NCBI RefSeq assembly: GCF_001613935.1
Contig: NZ_LQCI01000034.1
Span: 1,217,031 to 1,281,030 of the forward strand
Direction of reading: 5' to 3'
DNA from: Amycolatopsis regifaucium
GTDB taxonomy: Bacteria; Actinomycetota; Actinomycetes; Mycobacteriales; Pseudonocardiaceae
Length of the DNA: 64,000 bases
The position numbers and the translations under genes were made by a program. The notes beneath the pieces were generated by a model. It made no database searches. It was given only the letters and a program-made list of their open reading frames with translations, and was not told where the DNA came from. Positions 57,670 through 64,000 of this stretch are shown in pieces (position 1 is the first letter of the stretch; each line of letters opens with the position of its first letter).

Positions 57670-58445
57670 TGACCCTCCACCTGTTTCTCCTGGCTCTTGC
57701 GCATCTGGACGACCTTGTTCTCTTCGAGCGGCAGGTTCGGGTCGAGGACGATGCCCTGCTGCCGGGAGAGGCCGTCGATCGCGGCCCAGATGATCTGCGT
57801 CAGGTACTCGACGACGCTGTCGCGGCCCATCGAGCGCCGGTCCAGCCACCATTCACCGGTGCTCTGCACCATGCCGACGATCCCGTGCGCCCACGGTTCG
57901 GCGGCGCCGGAGTCCATGTTGAACATCCGCATGTAGTCGCCGAGCAGGGCGGTCAGCGCGGTGGCGATGAGTTCCTTGTCCTCGGCGACGACGTCGGATT
58001 TGACGACCGCCTTCTCCTGCAGGCCGCCGCGCGCGAGCAGGCGGTACAGGTTGGGGTGCTCCTCGATGACGCCGAAGAAGGCGTCGAGGGCCATCCGGAT
58101 CCGGGGGACCGGGGCGAGTTCGGCGTTGATGGCCGGGATCAACCGCTGGAAAAGGATCTCCGTGCCGCGTTGCCCGAGTGCCACATACAGGTCGGCCTTG
58201 TCGTCGAAGTGCCTGTACAGCACGGGTTTCGTGACGCCAGCTTCGGCGGCGACGTCCTCCATGCCGAGGTCCGGGCCGTGCGTGTCGAGTGCCCGGAGGG
58301 CGGCCTCGACGAACTCGGCGCGGCGCGCGATCCGGTGCTTGCGCCAGCGGTCGCGGCGGGCGTCACCCGTGTCGGCTTCATTCGCCGTGGGGTGCTTGCT
58401 CGACTGCTTGCTGTTGCGCTTGACACGTTCGATCACCCAAGTCAT
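57666..58445 (-). CDS. TetR-family regulator
   Basis: 259 residues. Helix-turn-helix ALDTHGPDLGMEDVAAEAGV followed by TKPVLYRHFDDKADLY, after a basic N-terminal extension (RWRKHRIARRAE). The C-terminal domain has WW in TGEWWLDRR. ATG 58445 is placed just before a GGTAAC-T-GTTACC palindrome, its likely operator, in the divergent promoter with the AurF-like gene. Co-translated with DUF4873. Confidence 0.88.
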   Translation of the reverse strand: MTWVIERVKRNSKQSSKHPTANEADTGDARRDRWRKHRIARRAEFVEAALRALDTHGPDLGMEDVAAEAGVTKPVLYRHFDDKADLYVALGQRGTEILFQRLIPAINAELAPVPRIRMALDAFFGVIEEHPNLYRLLARGGLQEKAVVKSDVVAEDKELIATALTALLGDYMRMFNMDSGAAEPWAHGIVGMVQSTGEWWLDRRSMGRDSVVEYLTQIIWAAIDGLSRQQGIVLDPNLPLEENKVVQMRKSQEKQVEGQ

Positions 58446-58454
58446 GCTACCAGA

Positions 58455-58467
58455 GGTAACTGTTACC
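58455..58467. promoter_or_regulatory. candidate TetR operator
   Basis: GGTAACTGTTACC, a perfect 6-1-6 palindrome nine bases upstream of the tetR start, with another half-site AGTTAC at 58471-58476. It lies in the divergent promoter with the oxygenase gene. Confidence 0.6.
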
Positions 58468-58497
58468 ACGAGTTACAGATAGGGGTGTGTGTCGGCA

Positions 58498-59406
58498 ATG
58501 ACGCGGGCGCTGAAGGAAACGGACCGGGAGAAGACAGCCGAGCGGCTGCTCAAGTCCTCCGCAAACAAGTTCTACGACCCCGACGTCGACATCGACTGGA
58601 ACGCTCCGCTCGTGGACGGGAAGCGCTACATCCCGGCACACCGTTCCTCGCTCTACGGCACGAAGCTGTGGGACTCCCTCTCCGAGGAACAGCGCATCGA
58701 ACTCGGCAAGCACGAGGTCGCGAGCGTGGCCACGACCGGGCTGTGGTTCGAAATCCTCCTGATGCAGATGCTGCTCAAGGAGGTCTACGACGAAGACCCG
58801 ACCAGTTCGCACGCGCAGTACGCGCTGACCGAGATCGCGGACGAATGCCGTCACTCGACGATGTTCGCGCGGATGGCGGCGCGGATCGGCTGCCCGTCGT
58901 ACGGGCCGGTGCCGTGGCTGCGGCGGCTGGCGAAACTGATGCCGTCGATCAGCTACGGGCCCGCGCGCTACGGCGCGATCCTGGTCGCCGAAGAGGTCCT
59001 CGACCGGCTTCAGCGCGAGCAGATGAACGACCCGGAGATCCAGCCGCTGGTGCGCATGGTCAACCGGATCCACGTACTCGAGGAAGCCCGGCACGTCACC
59101 TTCGCCCGCGAAGAGGTCACTCGCGGGATGGCGAAGCTGACGAAGAAGGAAATCGTCTACCAGCAGTTCATCATCGCGCTCATCTCGTACTTCGTGACGC
59201 GGGCCTTCATCAACCCGCGCGTCTACAAGGCCGTCGGTATCCGGCCGCGCGACGGCGTCGAGGCCGCCCTCAACAACCCGTACTGGCGCGAAAGCATCCA
59301 ATGGGCGGGCGAGAAGATCATGCCGTTCCTGCAGGAGTCCGGTCTGGTCGGCAAGCCCGGCATGTACTTCTGGCGCAAGTCGTTCCTGCTGCCGGGGAAA
59401 CGATGA
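58498..59406 (+). CDS. AurF-like diiron oxygenase
   Basis: 302 residues, para-aminobenzoate N-oxygenase (AurF) family. Candidate ligands: Glu85 (GLWFEILL), Glu116 and His119 (DECRHSTMF), Glu166 (VAEEVLDR), Glu196 and His199 (EEARHVTF). These fit a carboxylate-bridged diiron centre that oxidises an amine or fatty substrate; the substrate is unknown. ATG 58498; GTG 58489 is possible. Its stop overlaps the hydrolase start (ATGA). Confidence 0.85.
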   Translation: MTRALKETDREKTAERLLKSSANKFYDPDVDIDWNAPLVDGKRYIPAHRSSLYGTKLWDSLSEEQRIELGKHEVASVATTGLWFEILLMQMLLKEVYDEDPTSSHAQYALTEIADECRHSTMFARMAARIGCPSYGPVPWLRRLAKLMPSISYGPARYGAILVAEEVLDRLQREQMNDPEIQPLVRMVNRIHVLEEARHVTFAREEVTRGMAKLTKKEIVYQQFIIALISYFVTRAFINPRVYKAVGIRPRDGVEAALNNPYWRESIQWAGEKIMPFLQESGLVGKPGMYFWRKSFLLPGKR

Positions 59407-60326
59407 GGAGCGTCAAGCAGCGCGGCGCCGTTTCGTGGGACCCGTCGCGTGAACACCGGTTCGTGACCAGTGACGGCACCGCCCTCCATGTCGAGACGAG
59501 CGGTCCCGCCGACTCCGAACTCACGCTGGTGCTGGTACACGGCTGGACGCAGGACCATCGCACGTGGGACGGCGTGGTCTCGCGGCTCGGCGATTCGGTC
59601 CGGACCCTGCGCTACGACCTGCGCGGACACGGCGGTTCCGCGCCGGCGAAACCGGGGACGGCCACGATCCCGACGCTGGCCGACGATCTCGCCGAACTGA
59701 TCGAAGACCGGGTACCGAACGGCCCGATCGTGCTCGCGGGACATTCCATGGGCGGTATGACGATCATGGAGCTCTCCCGGCGGCACCCCGAACTCGTGTC
59801 CCGGCGCGTCGCCGGTGTCGCGTTCGTCGCCACGTCGTCCGGTGAGATGGACCGGATCACCCTCGGCTTGCCGGGGATCGCGGGCAGCGGCGCGGCGAGG
59901 TTCGAACGGCGGCTCGCGAAGCTGCTCGCGAAAAACCGCCGGGACGCCTTGCCGTTGCCGCTGTCCGTGGTGCGCCCCGGCGCGCGGTTGCTCGTCTTCG
60001 GGCGAAAGCCGCACCGGGCGGACGTGGACTCGGTCGCGGAGCAGCTGCTGTGCGCGCATCCCGCGAGTGTCGCCGGCTTCCAAGACGCGATCTCGCGGCA
60101 CGACTGCCGCGTCACGCTCGCCGCGCTGGCGGGGACGCCGGTGATCGTGCTGGCGGGGGAGCGGGACCGGCTCTGCCCGCCGCGGCACGCCAAGGTCATC
60201 GCCGACGCGCTGCCGGAGGCCGAGTTCGTGCGCTACCCGGGTGCCGGGCACATGCTTCCGCAGGAACGGGCACAGGAGGTCTCGGACCGCATCGCGGCAC
60301 TCGTCCGCCGCGTCGCGAGGGTCTGA
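59403..60326 (+). CDS. alpha/beta hydrolase
   Basis: 307 residues. Oxyanion region VLVHGWTQDHRTWD, nucleophile elbow LAGHSMGGMTI (Ser), acid in VLAGERDRLCPP and base His in YPGAGHMLPQE. ATG 59403 shares ATGA with the AurF-like gene, so both are produced together. Probably an esterase/lipase acting on the same pathway as the oxygenase (inference). A composite R element follows. Confidence 0.88.
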   Translation: MRSVKQRGAVSWDPSREHRFVTSDGTALHVETSGPADSELTLVLVHGWTQDHRTWDGVVSRLGDSVRTLRYDLRGHGGSAPAKPGTATIPTLADDLAELIEDRVPNGPIVLAGHSMGGMTIMELSRRHPELVSRRVAGVAFVATSSGEMDRITLGLPGIAGSGAARFERRLAKLLAKNRRDALPLPLSVVRPGARLLVFGRKPHRADVDSVAEQLLCAHPASVAGFQDAISRHDCRVTLAALAGTPVIVLAGERDRLCPPRHAKVIADALPEAEFVRYPGAGHMLPQERAQEVSDRIAALVRRVARV

Positions 60327-60331
60327 AAAGG

Positions 60332-60391
60332 GAGCAAGGGACCTTTGCTATCGCTTTCGGTGGGGCGAGCGATAGCGAAGGTCCCTTGCTC
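60332..60391 (+). terminator. two R-family elements forming an inverted pair
   Basis: R cores at 60333-60349 and 60374-60390 face each other: 24-bp arms (GAGCAAGGGACCTTTGCTAT plus CGCT; one mismatched pair) and loop TTCGGTGGGGCG. They lie 6 bases after the hydrolase stop; a strong terminator candidate made from two copies. Confidence 0.72.
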
Positions 60392-60490
60392 TCGTCCGTA
60401 ACGTGATCCCGCAACGCTGCTTTCGACTGGGGAGTTGGAACGAGGAAACAGCGCGGATCCATCCTGTCCGTCTTCACCCTCACCCTCGCC

Positions 60491-61513
60491 GTGGCCCTCG
60501 GCGCCGCCCTGCTCAACGGCCTCGGTGGCAAGTCCGTCGAAGCCGGGAGCGACGCGGTGACCGACGCGGACGCGTACGCGGGCACCAAACTCGCGGCCGC
60601 CGACGTCGTCTCGACCGGGATCACCACGGTCACCGATTGGTCGCACGCGTTCAACACCGACTTCGCCAAGGGCGGTCTCCGCGCGCTCGGCGAGTCGAAG
60701 CTGCGGTTCCTCTACTCCTACAACGGCACCACCGATCCCGCGCTGCAGAACGAGATCCGTCGCGTGAAGCGGGAGGTCATCGACCCGAATCCATTGGCCC
60801 GGCTGCAGATCGGCACCCATCCGGCCACCGGGAACTTCCCGAGTGTCGAGGCGTCGGAGAGACTCGCGCGCGAACTGGGTGTCTCGCTGAACGTCCACCT
60901 GCTCGAATCGAAGGCCGACTTGACCGCGGGCCAGATGGACGCGCTCCGGCGGGCCGACGCGCTGCACCCAGGACTGGTGGCGAACCACGTCATCCAGACC
61001 ACCGACGCCGACCTGGACGAACTCGCGGCGGCAGGGGTCAGCGTGGCGCACAACCCGCTTTCGAACATGCGGCTCGCGTCGGGCGTGATCCGGCTGCCGG
61101 AGATGAAGAAGCGGAACATGAAGGTCGGGCTCGGCCTCGACGGCGGCACCAACGACACGAGCGACATGTTCAACGTGATGCGCGCGGCCGTCGGTCTCCA
61201 GCGGGCGACCACGACGGATCCGGCGATTTACCCGACGACGGCGGACGTCCTGCGCATGGCGACCCTCGGCGGCGCGGAAGCGCTCGGGATGGACAAGGAG
61301 ATCGGATCGCTGACGCCGGGCAAGAAGGCGGACTTGCAGCTGGTCGACGCCCAGTCGGTCAACTTCGCGCCGAAGGTGGACTGGGTGAATCAGCTGGTCT
61401 TCAACACCCAGCCCGCGAACGTCTTGTGGGTGTTCGTCGACGGCCGCGCTCTCAAGCGCGAAGGACGCTCCTGCCCCGGTAAGCACACGCGTTTCGTCCT
61501 CTACTTGCGGTAG
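60491..61513 (+). pseudogene. N-terminally truncated amidohydrolase (TrzA/AtzF-type deaminase/hydrolase family)
   Basis: The frame encodes the C-terminal part of a metal-dependent amidohydrolase: STGITTVTDWSHAFNTDFAK, NVHLLESKADLTAG (His ligand), VANHVIQTTD (His) and GLGLDGGTNDTSDMFNV (Asp). The N-terminal HxH metal site is missing. In frame before GTG 60491 is a signal-like segment (SILSVFTLTLAVALGAALLN) but with no ATG/GTG/TTG back to a stop at 60404. So the original probably had a signal peptide, and a deletion removed the first catalytic block. The last residues (PGKHTRFVLYLR) come from a Q-family repeat. It lies between R and Q elements. Confidence 0.65.
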
Positions 61514-61550
61514 TCGCACGCGCAAGGAACGCAAGTAGAGGACGGAACGC
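61489..61550. terminator. Q-family stem-loop, copy 2
   Basis: 21-bp arms (61489-61509, 61530-61550; one G-U) containing GCGTTTCGTCCTCTACTTGCG, loop with TAGTCGCACGCGCAAGGA. That loop matches copy 1 reversed at 17 of 18 bases while the arms differ. It overlaps the amidohydrolase remnant stop; convergent with TetR. Confidence 0.72.
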
Positions 61551-61555
61551 GGGGG

Positions 61556-62179
61556 TCAGTGCTGCAGCGGGAAGCCACCGCCGATGCCTCGCCAGGCGAG
61601 GTTGGCGGTGAGGGCGACGGCCTCTTCGCGGCTCATCGACTTGTGGTGCGCCAGCCAGAATCGCGCGCTGACCTGCGAGAGACCCACGAGGCCGACCGCG
61701 AGCAGCCGCGCCTTGTCCTCGTCGAGGCCGGCGTCGGCGGTGATCGTCTCGGTGATCGCGTCGACGCTGGCCGACGTCGCCCGGTCCACCGCCTCCTGCA
61801 CGGCGGGCTCGCCGCGCAGGTCGGACTCGAAGACCATGCGGAAGGCGCCGGCGTCACCGTTGACGAAGTCGAAGAACGCGCCGACGGTCGCCGGGACACG
61901 CTGCTTGTTGTCCGTCGTGGAGTCGAGCGCTTCCTTGACCCGCCGCACCAGTTCGTCGACGTGGCTCTCCAGCAGCGCGATGTAGAGGTCGAGCTTGCCG
62001 GGGAAGTGCTGGTAGAGGACCGGCTTGCTGACCCCGGCCTCTTCGGCGATCTCGTCCATCGCGGCGGCGTGGTAGCCGTTCGCGGCGAACACCCGCTGCG
62101 CGGCGGCCAGTAGCTGGGCGCGGCGTTCCGTCCTTGGCAGGCGGACGCCTCGCGCCTGCAGTCGCGCCATTTCTGTCAT
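61556..62179 (-). CDS. TetR-family regulator
   Basis: 207 residues. Helix-turn-helix RRAQLLAAAQRVFAANGYHA, AAMDEIAEEAGVSKPVLYQH, FPGKLDLYIALLESHV. It corresponds to Rv3208 in the rhlE-DUF3107 neighbourhood. ATG 62179 is chosen because GGAGG lies six bases upstream; the frame from 62200 lacks that. Target genes unknown; the nearest divergent gene is an alpha/beta hydrolase. Confidence 0.88.
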   Translation of the reverse strand: MTEMARLQARGVRLPRTERRAQLLAAAQRVFAANGYHAAAMDEIAEEAGVSKPVLYQHFPGKLDLYIALLESHVDELVRRVKEALDSTTDNKQRVPATVGAFFDFVNGDAGAFRMVFESDLRGEPAVQEAVDRATSASVDAITETITADAGLDEDKARLLAVGLVGLSQVSARFWLAHHKSMSREEAVALTANLAWRGIGGGFPLQH

Positions 62180-62330
62180 CGTTCCTCCAGTTCGAGGCAC
62201 TCGTCTCCGCCGAGAACGCCTCAGCGCAGTCGAGCGGGGCTCCGCCGGGCGGGGTCGCCGCCGCGTGAAGTGAACTCGAGATTACTCGCCGGTACAGCCG
62301 GACCGCCAAGGGTCGGGCATCCTTGATGCT

Positions 62331-63320
62331 GTGTCTTCCTCAGTTTCCCGCGCCGCCGGGGATCGCCCGCCACTGACCCACGTACCGCTGTCGCGCAGGT
62401 CATTGCCGTCGTTGGACCCCACACCGTCGCCTTGGCCCGGGGAAACAATAAGTGTCGGCGGGGTGAAATTGCACATCCGCCGGACCCCCGGCGGGCCGGA
62501 GACGGCGGTCTACGTCCACGGACTCGGCGGTTCGTCCACGAACTGGACCGACCTCGCCGCGCTCTTGGCGCCTCAGGCGGGCGGCACTTCGATCGATTTG
62601 CCGGGGTTCGGCTATTCGGAGCCGCCTGACGGTTTCGACTTCAGTCTCGACGCGCACGCGGAGATCGTCGCGGGCCACCTCGAAGGACTCGAATCCGGGC
62701 CGGTGCATCTGTTCGGCAACTCGATGGGCGGCGCGGTCGCGCTGCTCGTCGCGGCACGTCGTCCGGAACTGGTGAAGACACTGACGCTGATCTCGCCCGC
62801 GATGCCGGATCTCCGCCCCAGCATGAAACGGCTGTCCGACCCGCGGATGGCGTTCGCGTACCTGCCGCTGGTCGGTCCGAGGGTGCGTCGTCAGCTGGCC
62901 GCGCTCGGCCCGCGTGAACGCGCCATGCAGGTCATCAAGCTGTGCTTCGCCGACCCTTCCCGCTTCGCCGAGAGCAGGCTGAACGAGCTGGAGGAAGAGC
63001 ACAGCGCGCGCGCCGAATTCGCCTGGGCGGCGCACGCGCTGGCCCGCAGCACGTTCGGCATCTTCCGGACGTGGTCCGCTCGCGGCCCCGCGTCGCTGTG
63101 GGCCGTCGCGCCGACGGTCACCACGCCGACACTCGTCGTGTGGGGGCAGCACGACCGGGTGATATCCGTCCGGCGCGCCGAGCGCACCGCTCGGCTACTT
63201 CCGCACGCCCGGTTGCTCGTTCTGCCACGAACCGGCCACGTGGCGCAGATGGAACGCCCGAATGTCGTAGCGAAGGCCGTTTTGGGGATGTGGGAATCGG
63301 TCGAATCGGGCACCTGGTAG
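62331..63320 (+). CDS. alpha/beta hydrolase
   Basis: 329 residues. Pro-rich head (DRPPLTHVPLSRRSLPSLDP), then the hydrolase core: AVYVHGLGGSSTNWTDLAAL, nucleophile elbow FGNSMGGAVALL (Ser), acid in VVWGQHDRVISV and base His in LPRTGHVAQMER. Likely a lipase or esterase; the substrate is unknown. GTG 62331. Divergent from the TetR gene with about 150 bases between. Confidence 0.86.
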   Translation: MSSSVSRAAGDRPPLTHVPLSRRSLPSLDPTPSPWPGETISVGGVKLHIRRTPGGPETAVYVHGLGGSSTNWTDLAALLAPQAGGTSIDLPGFGYSEPPDGFDFSLDAHAEIVAGHLEGLESGPVHLFGNSMGGAVALLVAARRPELVKTLTLISPAMPDLRPSMKRLSDPRMAFAYLPLVGPRVRRQLAALGPRERAMQVIKLCFADPSRFAESRLNELEEEHSARAEFAWAAHALARSTFGIFRTWSARGPASLWAVAPTVTTPTLVVWGQHDRVISVRRAERTARLLPHARLLVLPRTGHVAQMERPNVVAKAVLGMWESVESGTW

Positions 63321-63400
63321 CCCGTTCGGGTGGGCGGAACACGCCGCGCGATGCGCCGGTCGATCACAACATCACAGTTCGGTTATGGCACCCTGGTGCC

Positions 63401-64000
63401 GTGGACCGGGTGAAGCAAGACGCACAGGGTGAAGGCCGGCGGTCTCAGTACTCCGCAGCCGCCCGTCGTTCGTCGCGCCCCCAGCCCCGGACCTCCGATG
63501 TCCCGCGCACCGGCCAGTACCGGCCGACACCGCCACCGTCGCAACGCCTGGACGAAGATCGCTACCGCCCCGGCACCCGCCGGACCAGTGCCCAGCCGCT
63601 CAGCGCGTCCTGGAAGCCGCACGAGCCCGCCGCGAAGGCAGGCGACCGCAAGGCCAAAGGCAAGAGCGGCGGCATCGGCCAGTTCGCCAAGACCTACGGC
63701 TGGCGGGTGTACGCGCTGCCGATCCTGGTGGTGATCACCGCGCTGGTGGTGTTCAACACCGCCACCGGCCCGCCCGAGCCCATCGCCTCCGACGGAACGA
63801 GCCTGGCCGCGGCTGACGGTTCCGCCGGCAACGGCGGGGAGCCGGGCGCGGGTGTGGACGGAGGCGGCGACGTCCTCCCCGAGAATCCGGCCAAACCGGT
63901 CGATCTCAAGATCCCGACCGCGGATCTGCCCAAGGGCGCCAACTTCACCGAGTCCGGGAAGGGCACCTATCACGTGGTGCCGGGATCCGGGCCCAAGGTG
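63401..64000 (+). CDS. DUF3152 membrane-anchored protein, 3' end beyond the window
   Basis: 200 residues seen, frame open to the edge. A long basic, Ser/Arg/Pro-rich cytoplasmic head (RRSQYSAAARRSSRPQPRTS), one membrane helix (WRVYALPILVVITALVVFNT), then a Gly/Asp-rich linker and the start of the exported domain (PAKPVDLKIPTADLPKGANF, GTYHVVPGSGPKV). This start matches actinobacterial DUF3152 proteins (Rv3207c), which have a zincin-like metal-site domain farther on. GTG 63401; TATGG lies 14 bases upstream. Function unknown. Confidence 0.85.
   Translation, partial: MDRVKQDAQGEGRRSQYSAAARRSSRPQPRTSDVPRTGQYRPTPPPSQRLDEDRYRPGTRRTSAQPLSASWKPHEPAAKAGDRKAKGKSGGIGQFAKTYGWRVYALPILVVITALVVFNTATGPPEPIASDGTSLAAADGSAGNGGEPGAGVDGGGDVLPENPAKPVDLKIPTADLPKGANFTESGKGTYHVVPGSGPKV

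Noticed and set aside
57669..59402. very long open frame on the plus strand continuing into the hydrolase gene
   Set aside because: It runs antisense to the TetR/DUF4873 genes and out of frame with the AurF-like gene, with Arg/Asp/Gly-rich composition. Only the part from ATG 59403 is real.
436..61550. CRISPR array or insertion sequences as the source of repeats
   Set aside because: The repeats are single, dispersed and palindromic, with no regular spacers, no cas genes, no transposase and no target-site duplications visible.

Overview
The window is very GC-rich actinobacterial DNA with GTG/TTG starts, many four-base ATGA/GTGA gene overlaps and no rRNA, tRNA, CRISPR, transposase or phage genes. 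Gene content and order match two chromosomal blocks known from Mycobacterium tuberculosis, but the additional genes and the dispersed palindromic repeats suggest a Pseudonocardiaceae genome, most likely Amycolatopsis-like (inference; no marker gene was tested).

Layout. Bases 1-12,650: LOG-family phosphoribohydrolase (cut by the window edge), PlsC acyltransferase, GpgS (glucosylglycerate pathway), a complete cydABDC operon for cytochrome bd oxidase on the minus strand, and a divergent PadR regulator. The PadR gene is followed by a tightly coupled plus-strand run: two paralogous membrane proteins, a DivIVA-domain protein, an SRPBCC protein and DNA-3-methyladenine glycosylase I. Enoyl-CoA hydratase and DUF3117 follow. 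Bases 12,680-27,200: PepA, PAP2 phosphatase, a LysR/MFS divergent pair, O-methyltransferase, then sigE-rseA-htrA-tatB envelope-stress and export genes, Mrp, DUF1003, a soluble MgtE-N/CBS protein, a small-molecule kinase and an SPFH protein. Bases 27,200-44,400: a broken Abi-like gene, three DUF4190 proteins, an acyl-CoA dehydrogenase, an OmpA-like lipoprotein, the lpqY-sugABC trehalose importer, an NPP1 protein, PspC, TetR with its DHA2 exporter, a phosphoesterase/ParB-like pair, and corA with a small membrane protein downstream and a candidate leader peptide upstream. Bases 44,500-64,000: MaoC, DUF2332, Nudix, a PH-domain protein, PHP phosphoesterase, MarC, RecB-like nuclease, PQQ-like protein, RhlE helicase, ferritin-like protein, DUF3107, a membrane acyltransferase-like protein, a TetR/AurF/hydrolase/DUF4873 module, a truncated amidohydrolase, TetR, alpha/beta hydrolase and the start of a DUF3152 protein.

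Synteny (from general knowledge of the M. tuberculosis map): LOG, gpgS, DivIVA-like, tag, DUF3117, O-methyltransferase, sigE, rseA, htrA, tatB, mrp, DUF1003, MgtE-N/CBS, general-stress protein, lpqY-sugABC and corA correspond to about Rv1205-Rv1239. rhlE, the PQQ-like protein, the ferritin-like protein, DUF3107, TetR and DUF3152 correspond to about Rv3207-Rv3212. Here the two blocks lie close together.

The most unusual content is non-coding. Three families of palindromic elements, with 18 copies in about 62 kb, sit almost only at gene 3' ends, chiefly between convergent genes. Copies differ in sequence but keep their arms paired by compensatory changes, and several run into the 3' ends of coding regions and are translated. 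They look like lineage-specific, probably bidirectional, transcription terminators. Other regulatory candidates are a proline-containing leader peptide with a long-range RNA stem before corA, a 73-nt structured element before a 53-residue membrane protein, and two matching palindromes that could let PadR control both itself and cytochrome bd.
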